From NCBI RefSeq assembly GCF_012489685.1, contig NC_080044.1:57341507-57405506 (forward strand): 64,000 nt of DNA, given 5' to 3'. A model generated the notes under the pieces. That model was not told the origin of the DNA. It saw only the letters and a program-made list of their open reading frames with translations, and made no database searches. Position 1 is the stretch's first letter. The number at the start of each line of letters is the position of its first letter. The stretch comes from Lotus japonicus. Lineage: Eukaryota; Streptophyta; Magnoliopsida; Fabales; Fabaceae. A program made the translations under genes and the position numbers. This document shows, one piece after another, positions 13,994 to 26,000 of the stretch.

Positions 13994-14566
13994 CAGACAG
14001 AAATTTCGCGACTTGTAGCCTGAGGTGTGATCCTTTCAGTGCAGACTGTGTCGAGAATTTGATGTTCTTGAGCGGCGGCATCTCACAGCTTCCGACAATC
14101 GCGGGACCCTCCAAAAATTCGAAACTTCACAAAAGTTCTCTGTCAAAGTTGTAGCTCGTTACGTTAGCTCCGCGAGGCCTCAATCAGACTGGAATTTCGC
14201 GACTTGTAGCCTGAGGTGTGATCCTTTCATTGCAGACTGTGTCGAGAATTTGATGTTTTTGAGCGGCGGCATCTCACAGCTTCCGACAATCACGGGACCT
14301 TCCTAAAAGTCGAAACTTCACAAAAGTTCTCTTTCAAAGTTGTAGCTCGTTAAGTTAGCAACGCGAGGCCTCAATCAGACTGAAATTTCGCGACCTGTAG
14401 CCTGACGTGTGATCCTTTCATTCCAGACTGTGTCGAGAATTTGATGTTCTTGAGCGACAGCATCTCACAGCTTCCGACAATCGCGGGACCCTCCAAAAAG
14501 TCGAAACTTCACAAAAGTTCTTTTTCAAAGTTGTAGCTCGTTACGTTAGCTCCGCGAGGCCTCAAT
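13994..14566 (-). repeat. 3-monomer higher-order repeat (573 bp) in block 2
   Basis: The private variant CAGACAGAAATTTC lies at 13994 and 14567, 573 bp apart (3 x 191). Both copies share neighbouring variants such as CACTGCACTGAAAGG on the opposite strand (seen here as TTTCAGTGCAG). The next occurrence is 955 bp further on, so the unit length changes from 3 to 5 monomers at this point. Confidence 0.8.
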
Positions 14567-16476
14567 CAGACAGAAATTTCGCGACTTGTAGCCTGAGGTG
14601 TGATCCTTTCAGTGCAGACTGTGTCGAGAATTTGATGTTCTTGAGCGGCGGCATCTCACAGCTTCCGACAATCGCGGGACCCTCCAAAAAGTCGAAACTT
14701 CACAAAAGTTCTCTGTCAAAGTTGTAGCTCGTAAAGTTAGCTCCGCGAGGCCTCAATCAGACTGGAATTTCGCGACTTGTAGCCTGAGGTGTGATCCTTT
14801 CATTGCAGACTGTGTCGAGAATTTGATGTTTTTGAGCGACGGCATCTCACAGCTTCCGACAATCACGGGACCTTCCTAAAAGTCGAAACTTCACAAAAGT
14901 TCTCTTTCAAAGTTGTAGCTCGTTACCTTAGCTCCGCGAGACCTCAATCTGACTGAAATTTCGCGACTTGTAGCCTGAGGTGTGATCCTTTCATTGCAGA
15001 CTGTGTCGAGAATTTGATGTTCTTGAGCGGCGGCATCTCACAGCTTCCGACAATCGCGGGACCCTCCAAAAAGTTGAAACTTCACAAAAGTTCTTTTTCA
15101 AAGTTGTAGCTCGTTACATTAGCTCCGCGAGGCCTCAATCAGACTGAAATTTCGTGACTTGTAGCCTGAGGTGTGATCCTTTCATTGCAGACTGTGTCGA
15201 TAATTTGATGTTATTGAGCGGCCGCATCTAACAGCTTCCGACAATCGCGGGACCCTCCAAAAAGTCGAAACTTCACAAAAGTCCTGTTTCAAAGTTGTAG
15301 CTCGTTACGTTAGCTCCGCGAGGCCTCAATCAGAATGAAATTTCGCGACTTGTAGCCTGAGGTGTGATCCTTTCATCGCAGACTGTGTCGAGAATTTGAT
15401 GTTCTTGAGTGGCGGCATCTCACAGCTTCCGACAATCGCGGGACCCTCCAAAAAGTCGAAACTTCACAAAAGTTCTTTTTCAAAGTGGTAGCTCGTTACG
15501 TTAGCTCCGCGAGGCCTCAATCAGACAGAAATTTCGCGACTTGTAGCCTGAGGTGTGATCCTTTCAGTGCAGACTGTGTCGAGAATTTGATGTTCTTGAG
15601 CGGCGGCATCTCACAGCTTCCGACAATCGCGGGACCCTCCAAAAAGTCAAAACTTCACAAAAGTTCTCTGTCAAAGTTGTAGCTCGTAAAGTTAGCTCCG
15701 CGAGGCCTCAATCAGACTGGAATTTCGCGACTTGTAGCCTGAGGTGTGATCCTTTCATTGCAGACTGTGTCGAGAATTTGATGTTTTTGAGCGACGGCAT
15801 CTCACAGCTTCCGACAATCACGGGACCTTCCTAAAAGTCGAAACTTCACAAAAGTTCTCTTTCAAAGTTGTAGCTCGTTACCTTAGCTCCGCGAGACCTC
15901 AATCTGACTGAAATTTCGCGACTTGTAGCCTGAGGTGTGATCCTTTCATTGCAGACTGTGTCGAGAATTTGATGTTCTTGAGCGGCGGCATCTCACAGCT
16001 TCCGACAATCGCGGGACCCTCCAAAAAGTTGAAACTTCACAAAAGTTCTTTTTCAAAGTTGTAGCTCGTTACATTAGCTCCGCGAGGCCTCAATCAGACT
16101 GAAACTTCGTGACTTGTAGCCTGAGGTGTGATCCTTTCATTGCAGACTGTGTCGATAATTTGATGTTATTGAGCGGCCGCATCTAACAGCTTCCGACAAT
16201 CGCGGGACCCTCCAAAAAGTCGAAACTTCACAAAAGTCCTGTTTCAAAGTTGTAGCTCGTTACGTTAGCTCCGCGAGGCCTCAATCAGAATGAAATTTCG
16301 CGACTTGTAGCCTGAGGTGTGATCCTTTCATCGCAAACTGTGTCGAGAATTTGATGTTCTTGAGTGGCGGCATCTCACAGCTTCCGACAATCGCGGGACC
16401 CTCCAAAAAGTCGAAACTTCACAAAAGTTCTTTTTCAAAGTGGTAGCTCGTTACGTTAGCTCCGCGAGGCCTCAAT
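14567..16476 (-). repeat. 5-monomer higher-order repeat (955 bp), two consecutive units
   Basis: CAGACAGAAATTTC recurs at 14567, 15522 and 16477, each step exactly 955 bp (5 x 191). The open frame starting at 15485 reappears identically at 16440, with the same 955-bp step. The same pair of 5-monomer units is found again around 20642 and 21597. Confidence 0.88.
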
Positions 16477-17400
16477 CAGACAGAAATTTCGCGACTTGTA
16501 GCCTGAGGTGTGATCCTTTCAGTGCAGACTGTGTCGAGAATTTGATGTTCTTGAGCGGCGGCATCTCACAGCTTCCGACAATCGCGGGACCCTCCAAAAA
16601 GTCAAAACTTCACAAAAGTTCTCTGTCAAAGTTGTAGCTCGTAAAGTTAGCTCCGCGAGGCCTCAATCAGACTGGAATTTCGCGACTTGTAGCCTGAGGT
16701 GTGATCCTTTCATTGCAGACTGTGTCGAGAATTTGATGTTTTTGAGCGACGGCATCTCACAGCTTCCGACAATCACGGGACCTTCCTAAAAGTCGAAACT
16801 TCACAAAAGTTCTCTTTCAAAGTTGTAGCTCGTTACCTTAGCTCCGCGAGACCTCAATCTGACTGAAATTTCGCGACTTGTAGCCTGAGGTGTGATCCTT
16901 TCATTGCAGACTGTGTCGAGAATTTGATGTTCTTGAGCGGCGGCATCTCACAGCTTCCGACAATCGCGGGACCCTCCAAAAAGTTGAAACTTCACAAAAG
17001 TTCTTTTTCAAAGTTGTAGCTCGTTACATTAGCTCCGCGAGGCCTCAATCAGACTGAAATTTCGTGACTTGTAGCCTGAGGTGTGATCCTTTCATTGCAG
17101 ACTGTGTCGATAATTTGATGTTATTGAGCGGCCGCATCTAACAGCTTCCGACAATCGCGGGACCCTCCAAAAAGTCGAAACTTCACAAAAGTCCTGTTTC
17201 AAAGTTGTAGCTCGTTACGTTAGCTCCGCGAGGCCTCAATCAGAATGAAATTTCGCGACTTGTAGCCTGAGGTGTGATCCTTTCATCGCAGACTGTGTCG
17301 AGAATTTGATGTTCTTGAGTGGCGGCATCTCACAGCTTCCGACAATCACGGGACCCTCCAAAAAGTTGAAACTTCACAAAAGTTCTTTTTCAAAGTGGTA

Positions 17401-20400
17401 GCTCGTGACGTTAGCTCCGCGAGGCCTCAATCAGACTGAAATTTCGCGACTTGTAGCCTGAGGTGTGATCCTTTCATTGCAGACTGTGTCGAGAATTTGA
17501 TGTTCTTGAGCGACAGCATCTCACAGCTTCCGACAATCGCGGGACCCTCCAAAAAGTTGAAACTTCACAAAAGTTCTTTTTCAAAGTTGTAGCTCGTTAC
17601 ATTAGCTCTGCGAGGCCTCAATCAGACTGAAATTTCGTGACTTGTAGCCTGAGGTGTGATCCTTTCATTGCAGACTGTGTCGAGAATTTGATGTTCTTGA
17701 GCGGCGGCATCTCACAGCTTCCGACAATCGCGGGACCCTCCAAAAAGTCGAAACTTCACAAAAGTTCTCTGTCAAAGTTGTAGCTCGTAAAGTTAGCTCC
17801 GCGAGGCCTCAATCAGACTGGAATTTCGCGACTTGTAGCCTGAGGTGTGATCCTTTCATTGCAGACTGTGTCGAGAATTTGATGTTTTTGAGCGGCGGCA
17901 TCTCACAGCTTCCGACAATCGCGGGACCCTCCAAAAAGTCGAAACTTCACAAAAGTTCTCTGTCAAAGTTGTAGCTCGTAAAGTTAGCTCCGCGAGGCCT
18001 CAATCAGACTGGAATTTCGCGACTTGTAGCCTGAGGTGTGATCCTTTCATTGCAGACTGTGTCGAGAATTTGATGTTTTTGAGCGACGGCATCTCACAGC
18101 TTCCGACAATCACGGGACCTTCCTAAAAGTCGAAACTTCACAAAAGTTCTCTTTCAAAGTTGTAGCTCGTTACCTTAGCTCCGCGAGACCTCAATCTGAC
18201 TGAAATTTCGCGACTTGTAGCCTGAGGTGTGATCCTTTCATTGCAGACTGTGTCGAGAATTTGATGTTCTTGAGCGGCGGCATCTCACAGCTTCCGACAA
18301 TCGCGGGACCCTCCAAAAAGTTGAAACTTCACAAAAGTTCTTTTTCAAAGTTGTAGCTCGTTACATTAGCTCCGCGAGGCCTCAATCAGACTGAAATTTC
18401 GTGACTTGTAGCCTGAGGTGTGATCCTTTCATTGCAGACTGTGTCGATAATTTGATGTTATTGAGCGGCCGCATCTAACAGCTTCCGACAATCGCGGGAC
18501 CCTCCAAAAAGTCGAAACTTCACAAAAGTCCTGTTTCAAAGTTGTAGCTCGTTACGTTAGCTCCGCGAGGCCTCAATCAGAATGAAATTTCGCGACTTGT
18601 AGCCTAAGGTGTGATCCTTTCATCGCAGACTGTGTCGAGAATTTGATGTTCTTGAGTGGCGGCATCTCACAGCTTCCGACAATCGCGGGACCCTCCAAAA
18701 AGTCGAAACTTCACAAAAGTTCTTTTTCAAAGTGGTAGCTCGTTACGTTAGCTCCGCGAGGCCTCAATCAGACTGAAATTTCGCGACTTGTAGCCTGAGG
18801 TGTGATCCTTTCATTGCAGACTGTGTCGAGAATTTGATGTTCTTGAGTGGCGGCATCTCACAGCTTCCGACAATCACGGGACCCTCCAAAAAGTTGAAAC
18901 TTCACAAAAGTTCTTTTTCAAAGTGGTAGCTCGTTACGTTAGCTCCGCGAGGCCTCAATCAGACTGAAATTTCGCGACTTGTAGCCTGAGGTGTGATCCT
19001 TTCATTGCAGACTGTGTCGAGAATTTGATGTTCTTGAGCGACAGCATCTCACAGCTTCCGACAATCACGGGACCCTCCAAAAAGTTGAAACTTCACAAAA
19101 GTTCTTTTTCAAAGTGGTAGCTCGTTATGTTAGCTCCGCGAGGCCTCAATCAGACTGAAATTTCGCGACTTGTAGCCTGAGGTGTGATCCTTTCATTGCA
19201 GACTGTGTCGAGAATTTGATGTTCTTGAGTGGCGGCATCTCACAGCTTCCGACAATCACGGGACCCTCCAAAAAGTTGAAACTTCACAAAAGTTCTTTTT
19301 CAAAGTGGTAGCTCGTGACGTTAGCTCCGCGAGGCCTCAATCAGACTGAAATTTCGCGACTTGTAGCCTGAGGTGTGATCCTTTCATTGCAGACTGTGTC
19401 GAGAATTTGATGTTCTTGAGCGACAGCATCTCACAGCTTCCGACAATCGCGGGACCCTCCAAAAAGTTGAAACTTCACAAAAGTTCTTTTTCAAAGTTGT
19501 AGCTCGTTACATTAGCTCCGCGAGGCCTCAATCAGACTGAAATTTCGTGACTTGTAGCCTGAGGTGTGATCCTTTCATTGCAGACTGTGTCGAGAATTTG
19601 ATGTTCTTGAGCGGCGGCATCTCACAGCTTCCGACAATCGCGGGACCCTCCAAAAAGTCGAAACTTCACAAAAGTTCTCTGTCAAAGTTGTAGCTCGTAA
19701 AGTTAGCTCCGCGAGGCCTCAATCAGACTGGAATTTCGCGACTTGTAGCCTGAGGTGTGATCCTTTCATTGCAGACTGTGTCGAGAATTTGATGTTTTTG
19801 AGCGGCGGCATCTCACAGCTTCCGACAATCGCGGGACCCTCCAAAAAGTCGAAACTTCACAAAAGTTCTCTGTCAAAGTTGTAGCTCGTAAAGTTAGCTC
19901 CGCGAGGCCTCAATCAGACTGGAATTTCGCGACTTGTAGCCTGAGGTGTGATCCTTTCATTGCAGACTGTGTCGAGAATTTGATGTTTTTGAGCGACGGC
20001 ATCTCACAGCTTCCGACAATCACGGGACCTTCCTAAAAGTCGAAACTTCACAAAAGTTCTCTTTCAAAGTTGTAGCTCGTTACCTTAGCTCCGCGAGACC
20101 TCAATCTGACTGAAATTTCGCGACTTGTAGCCTGAGGTGTGATCCTTTCATTGCAGACTGTGTCGAGAATTTGATGTTCTTGAGCGGCGGCATCTCACAG
20201 CTTCCGACAATCGCGGGACCCTCCAAAAAGTTGAAACTTCACAAAAGTTCTTTTTCAAAGTTGTAGCTCGTTACATTAGCTCCGCGAGGCCTCAATCAGA
20301 CTGAAATTTCGCGACTTGTAGCCTGAGGTGTGATCCTTTCATTGCAGACTGTGTCGATAATTTGATGTTATTGAGCGGCCGCATCTAACAGCTTCCGACT

Positions 20401-22748
20401 ATCGCGGGACCCTCCAAAAAGTCGAAACTTCACAAAAGTCCTGTTTCAAAGTTGTAGCTCGTTACGTTAGCTCCGCGAGGCCTCAATCAGAATGAAATTT
20501 CGCGACTTGTAGCCTGAGGTGTGATCCTTTCATCGCAGACTGTGTCGAGAATTTGATGTTCTTGAGTGGCGGCATCTCACAGCTTCCGACAATCGCGGGA
20601 CCCTCCAAAAAGTCGAAACTTCACAAAAGTTCTTTTTCAAAGTGGTAGCTCGTTACGTTAGCTCCGCGAGGCCTCAATCAGACAGAAATTTCGCGACTTG
20701 TAGCCTGAGGTGTGATCCTTTCAGTGCAGACTGTGTCGAGAATTTGATGTTCTTGAGCGGCGGCATCTCACAGCTTCCGACAATCGCGGGACCCTCCAAA
20801 AAGTCAAAACTTCACAAAAGTTCTCTGTCAAAGTTGTAGCTCGTAAAGTTAGCTCCGCGAGGCCTCAATCAGACTGGAATTTCGCGACTTGTAGCCTGAG
20901 GTGTGATCCTTTCATTGCAGACTGTGTCGAGAATTTGATGTTTTTGAGCGACGGCATCTCACAGCTTCCGACAATCACGGGACCTTCCTAAAAGTCGAAA
21001 CTTCACAAAAGTTCTCTTTCAAAGTTGTAGCTCGTTACCTTAGCTCCGCGAGACCTCAATCTGACTGAAATTTCGCGACTTGTAGCCTGAGGTGTGATCC
21101 TTTCATTGCAGACTGTGTCGAGAATTTGATGTTCTTGAGCGGCGGCATCTCACAGCTTCCGACAATCGCGGGACCCTCCAAAAAGTTGAAACTTCACAAA
21201 AGTTCTTTTTCAAAGTTGTAGCTCGTTACATTAGCTCCGCGAGGCCTCAATCAGACTGAAATTTCGTGACTTGTAGCCTGAGGTGTGATCCTTTCATTGC
21301 AGACTGTGTCGATAATTTGATGTTATTGAGCGGCCGCATCTAACAGCTTCCGACAATCGCGGGACCCTCCAAAAAGTCGAAACTTCACAAAAGTCCTGTT
21401 TCAAAGTTGTAGCTCGTTACGTTAGCTCCGCGAGGCCTCAATCAGAATGAAATTTCGCGACTTGTAGCCTGAGGTGTGATCCTTTCATCGCAAACTGTGT
21501 CGAGAATTTGATGTTCTTGAGTGGCGGCATCTCACAGCTTCCGACAATCGCGGGACCCTCCAAAAAGTCGAAACTTCACAAAAGTTCTTTTTCAAAGTGG
21601 TAGCTCGTTACGTTAGCTCCGCGAGGCCTCAATCAGACAGAAATTTCGCGACTTGTAGCCTGAGGTGTGATCCTTTCAGTGCAGACTGTGTCGAGAATTT
21701 GATGTTCTTGAGCGGCGGCATCTCACAGCTTCCGACAATCGCGGGACCCTCCAAAAAGTCAAAACTTCACAAAAGTTCTCTGTCAAAGTTGTAGCTCGTA
21801 AAGTTAGCTCCGCGAGGCCTCAATCAGACTGGAATTTCGCGACTTGTAGCCTGAGGTGTGATCCTTTCATTGCAGACTGTGTCGAGAATTTGATGTTTTT
21901 GAGCGACGGCATCTCACAGCTTCCGACAATCACGGGACCTTCCTAAAAGTCGAAACTTCACAAAAGTTCTCTTTCAAAGTTGTAGCTCGTTACCTTAGCT
22001 CCGCGAGACCTCAATCTGACTGAAATTTCGCGACTTGTAGCCTGAGGTGTGATCCTTTCATTGCAGACTGTGTCGAGAATTTGATGTTCTTGAGCGGCGG
22101 CATCTCACAGCTTCCGACAATCGCGGGACCCTCCAAAAAGTTGAAACTTCACAAAAGTTCTTTTTCAAAGTTGTAGCTCGTTACGTTAGCTCCGCGAGGC
22201 CTCAATCAGAATGAAATTTCGCGACTTGTAGCCTGAGGTGTGATCCTTTCATCGCAGACTGTGTCGAGAATTTGATGTTCTTGAGTGGCGGCATCTCACA
22301 GCTTCCGACAATCGCGGGACCCTCCAAAAAGTCGAAACTTCACAAAAGTTCTTTTTCAAAGTGGTAGCTCGTTACGTTAGCTCCGCGAGGCCTCAATCAG
22401 ACTGAAATTTCGCGACTTGTAGCCTGAGGTGTGATCCTTTCATTGCAGACTGTGTCGAGAATTTGATGTTCTTGAGTGGCGGCATCTCACAGCTTCCGAC
22501 AATCACGGGACCCTCCAAAAAGTTGAAACTTCACAAAAGTTCTTTTTCAAAGTGGTAGCTCGTTACGTTAGCTCCGCGAGGCCTCAATCAGACTGAAATT
22601 TCGCGACTTGTAGCCTGAGGTGTGATCCTTTCATTGCAGACTGTGTCGAGAATTTGATGTTCTTGAGTGGCGGCATCTCACAGCTTCCGACAATCACGGG
22701 ACCCTCCAAAAAGTTGAAACTTCACAAAAGTTCTTTTTCAAAGTGGTA
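17401..22748 (-). repeat. Nested 10-monomer (1910 bp) and 18-monomer (3438 bp) repeat units
   Basis: The rare variant GCTCGTGACG lies at 17401, 19311 and 22749. The steps are 1910 bp (10 monomers) and 3438 bp (18 monomers). The longer unit follows the same order as the shorter one, but contains two of the 955-bp five-monomer cassettes (beginning near 20642 and 21597). The block is therefore assembled from modules that are themselves repeated. Confidence 0.8.
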
Positions 22749-23099
22749 GCTCGTGACGTTAGCTCCGCGAGGCCTCAATCAGACTGAAATTTCGCGACTT
22801 GTAGCCTGAGGTGTGATCCTTTCATTGCAGACTGTGTCGAGAATTTGATGTTCTTGAGCGACAGCATCTCACAGCTTCCGACAATCGCGGGACCCTCCAA
22901 AAAGTTGAAACTTCACAAAAGTTCTTTTTCAAAGTTGTAGCTCGTTACATTAGCTCTGCGAGGCCTCAATCAGACTGAAATTTCGTGACTTGTAGCCTGA
23001 GGTGTGATCCTTTCATTGCAGACTGTGTCGAGAATTTGATGTTCTTGAGCGGCGGCATCTCACAGCTTCCGACAATCGCGGGACCCTCCAAAAAGTCGA

Positions 23100-26000
23100 A
23101 ACTTCACAAAAGTTCTCTGTCAAAGTTGTAGCTCGTAAGTTAGCTCCGCGAGGCCTCAATCAGACTGGAATTTCGCGACTTGTAGCCTGAGGTGTGATCC
23201 TTTCATTGCAGACTGTGTCGAGAATTTGATGTTTTGAGCGGCGGCATCTCACAGCTTCCGACAATCGCGGGACCCTCCAAAAAGTCGAAACTTCACAAAA
23301 GTTCTCTGTCAAAGTTGTAGCTCGTAAAGTTAGCTCCGCGAGGCCTCAATCAGACTGGAATTTCGCGACTTGTAGCCTGAGGTGTGATCCTTTCATTGCA
23401 GACTGTGTCGAGAATTTGATGTTTTTGAGCGACGGCATCTCACAGCTTCCGACAATCACGGGACCTTCCTAAAAGTCGAAACTTCACAAAAGTTCTCTTT
23501 CAAAGTTGTAGCTCGTTACCTTAGCTCCGCGAGACCTCAATCTGACTGAAATTTCGCGACTTGTAGCCTGAGGTGTGATCCTTTCATTGCAGACTGTGTC
23601 GAGAATTTGATGTTCTTGAGCGGCGGCATCTCACAGCTTCCGACAATCGCGGGACCCTCCAAAAAGTTGAAACTTCACAAAAGTTCTTTTTCAAAGTTGT
23701 AGCTCGTTACATTAGCTCCGCGAGGCCTCAATCAGACTGAAATTTCGTGACTTGTAGCCTGAGGTGTGATCCTTTCATTGCAGACTGTGTCGATAATTTG
23801 ATGTTATTGAGCGGCCGCATCTAACAGCTTCCGACAATCGCGGGACCCTCCAAAAAGTCGAAACTTCACAAAAGTCCTGTTTCAAAGTTGTAGCTCGTTA
23901 CGTTAGCTCCGCGAGGCCTCAATCAGAATGAAATTTCGCGACTTGTAGCCTAAGGTGTGATCCTTTCATCGCAGACTGTGTCGAGAATTTGATGTTCTTG
24001 AGTGGCGGCATCTCACAGCTTCCGACAATCGCGGGACCCTCCAAAAAGTCGAAACTTCACAAAAGTTCTTTTTCAAAGTGGTAGCTCGTTACGTTAGCTC
24101 CGCGAGGCCTCAATCAGACTGAAATTTCGCGACTTGTAGCCTGAGGTGTGATCCTTTCATTGCAGACTGTGTCGAGAATTTGATGTTCTTGAGTGGCGGC
24201 ATCTCACAGCTTCCGACAATCACGGGACCTCCAAAAAGTTGAAACTTCACAAAAGTTCTTTTTCAAAGTGGTAGCTCGTTACGTTAGCTCCGCGAGGCCT
24301 CAATCAGACTGAAATTTCGCGACTTGTAGCCTGAGGTGTGATCCTTTCATTGCAGACTGTGTCGAGAATTTGATGTTCTTGAGCGACAGCATCTCACAGC
24401 TTCCGACAATCACGGGACCTCCAAAAAGTGAAACTTCACAAAAGTTCTTTTTCAAAGTGGTAGCTCGTTATGTTAGCTCCGCGAGGCCTCAATCAGACTG
24501 AAATTTCGCGACTTGTAGCCTGAGGTGTGATCCTTTCATTGCAGACTGTGTCGAGAATTTGATGTTCTTGAGTGGCGGCATCTCACAGCTTCCGACAATC
24601 ACGGGACCCTCCAAAAAGTTGAAACTTCACAAAAGTTCTTTTTCAAAGTGGTAGCTCGTACGTTAGCTCCGCGAGGCCTCAATCAGACTGAAATTTCGCG
24701 ACTTGTAGCCTGAGGTGTGATCCTTTCATTGCAGACTGTGTCGAGAATTTGATGTTCTTGAGCGACAGCATCTCACAGCTTCCGACAATCGCGGGACCCT
24801 CCAAAAAGTTGAAACTTCACAAAAGTTCTTTTTCAAAGTTGTAGCTCGTTACATTAGCTCCGCGAGGCCTCAATCAGACTGAAATTTCGTGACTTGTAGC
24901 CTGAGGTGTGATCCTTTCATTGCAGACTGTGTCGAGAATTTGATGTTCTTGAGCGGCGGCATCTCACAGCTTCCGACAATCGCGGGACCCTCCAAAAAGT
25001 CGAAACTTCACAAAAGTTCTCTGTCAAAGTTGTAGCTCGTAAGTTAGCTCCGCGAGGCCTCAATCAGACTGGAATTTCGCGACTTGTAGCCTGAGGTGTG
25101 ATCCTTTCATTGCAGACTGTGTCGAGAATTTGATGTTTTTGAGCGGCGGCATCTCACAGCTTCCGACAATCGCGGGACCCTCCAAAAAGTCGAAACTTCA
25201 CAAAAGTTCTCTGTCAAAGTTGTAGCTCGTAAGTTAGCTCCGCGAGGCCTCAATCAGACTGGAATTTCGCGACTTGTAGCCTGAGGTGTGATCCTTTCAT
25301 TGCAGACTGTGTCGAGAATTTGATGTTTTTGAGCGCGGCATCTCACAGCTTCCGACAATCACGGGACCTTCCTAAAAGTCGAAACTTCACAAAAGTTCTC
25401 TTTCAAAGTTGTAGCTCGTTACTTAGCTCCGCGAGGCCTCAATCAGACTGAATTTCGCGACTTGTAGCCTGAGGTGTGATCCTTTCATTGCAGACTGTGT
25501 CGAGAATTTGATGTTCTTGAGCGGCGGCATCTCACAGCTTCCGACAATCGCGGGACCCTCCAAAAAGTTGAAACTTCACAAAAGTTCTTTTTCAAAGTTG
25601 TAGCTCGTTACATTAGCTCCGCGAGGCCTCAATCAGACTGAAATTTCGCGACTTGTAGCCTGAGGTGTGATCCTTTCATTGCAGACTGTGTCGAGAATTT
25701 GATGTTCTTGAGCGGCGCATCTCACAGCTTCCGACAATCGCGGGACCCTCCAAAAAGTCGAAACTTCACAAAAGTTCTTTTCAAAGTTGTAGCTCGTTAC
25801 GTTAGCTCCGCGAGGCCTCAATCAGACTGAAATTTCGCGACTTGTAGCCTGAGGTGTGATCCTTTCATTGCAGACTGTGTCGAGAATTTGATGTTCTTGA
25901 GCGGCGGCATCTCACAGCTTCCGACAATCGCGGGACCCTCCAAAAAGTCGAAACTTCACAAAAGTTCTTTTTCAAAGTGGTAGCTCGTTACGTTAGCTCC

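Noticed and set aside
15485..21794. Four identical 65-codon frames at 15485, 16440, 20642 and 21597
   Set aside because: Spacing of 955 and 5157 bp, multiples of 191, shows HOR copies of non-coding repeat. Useful as HOR markers, not as genes.
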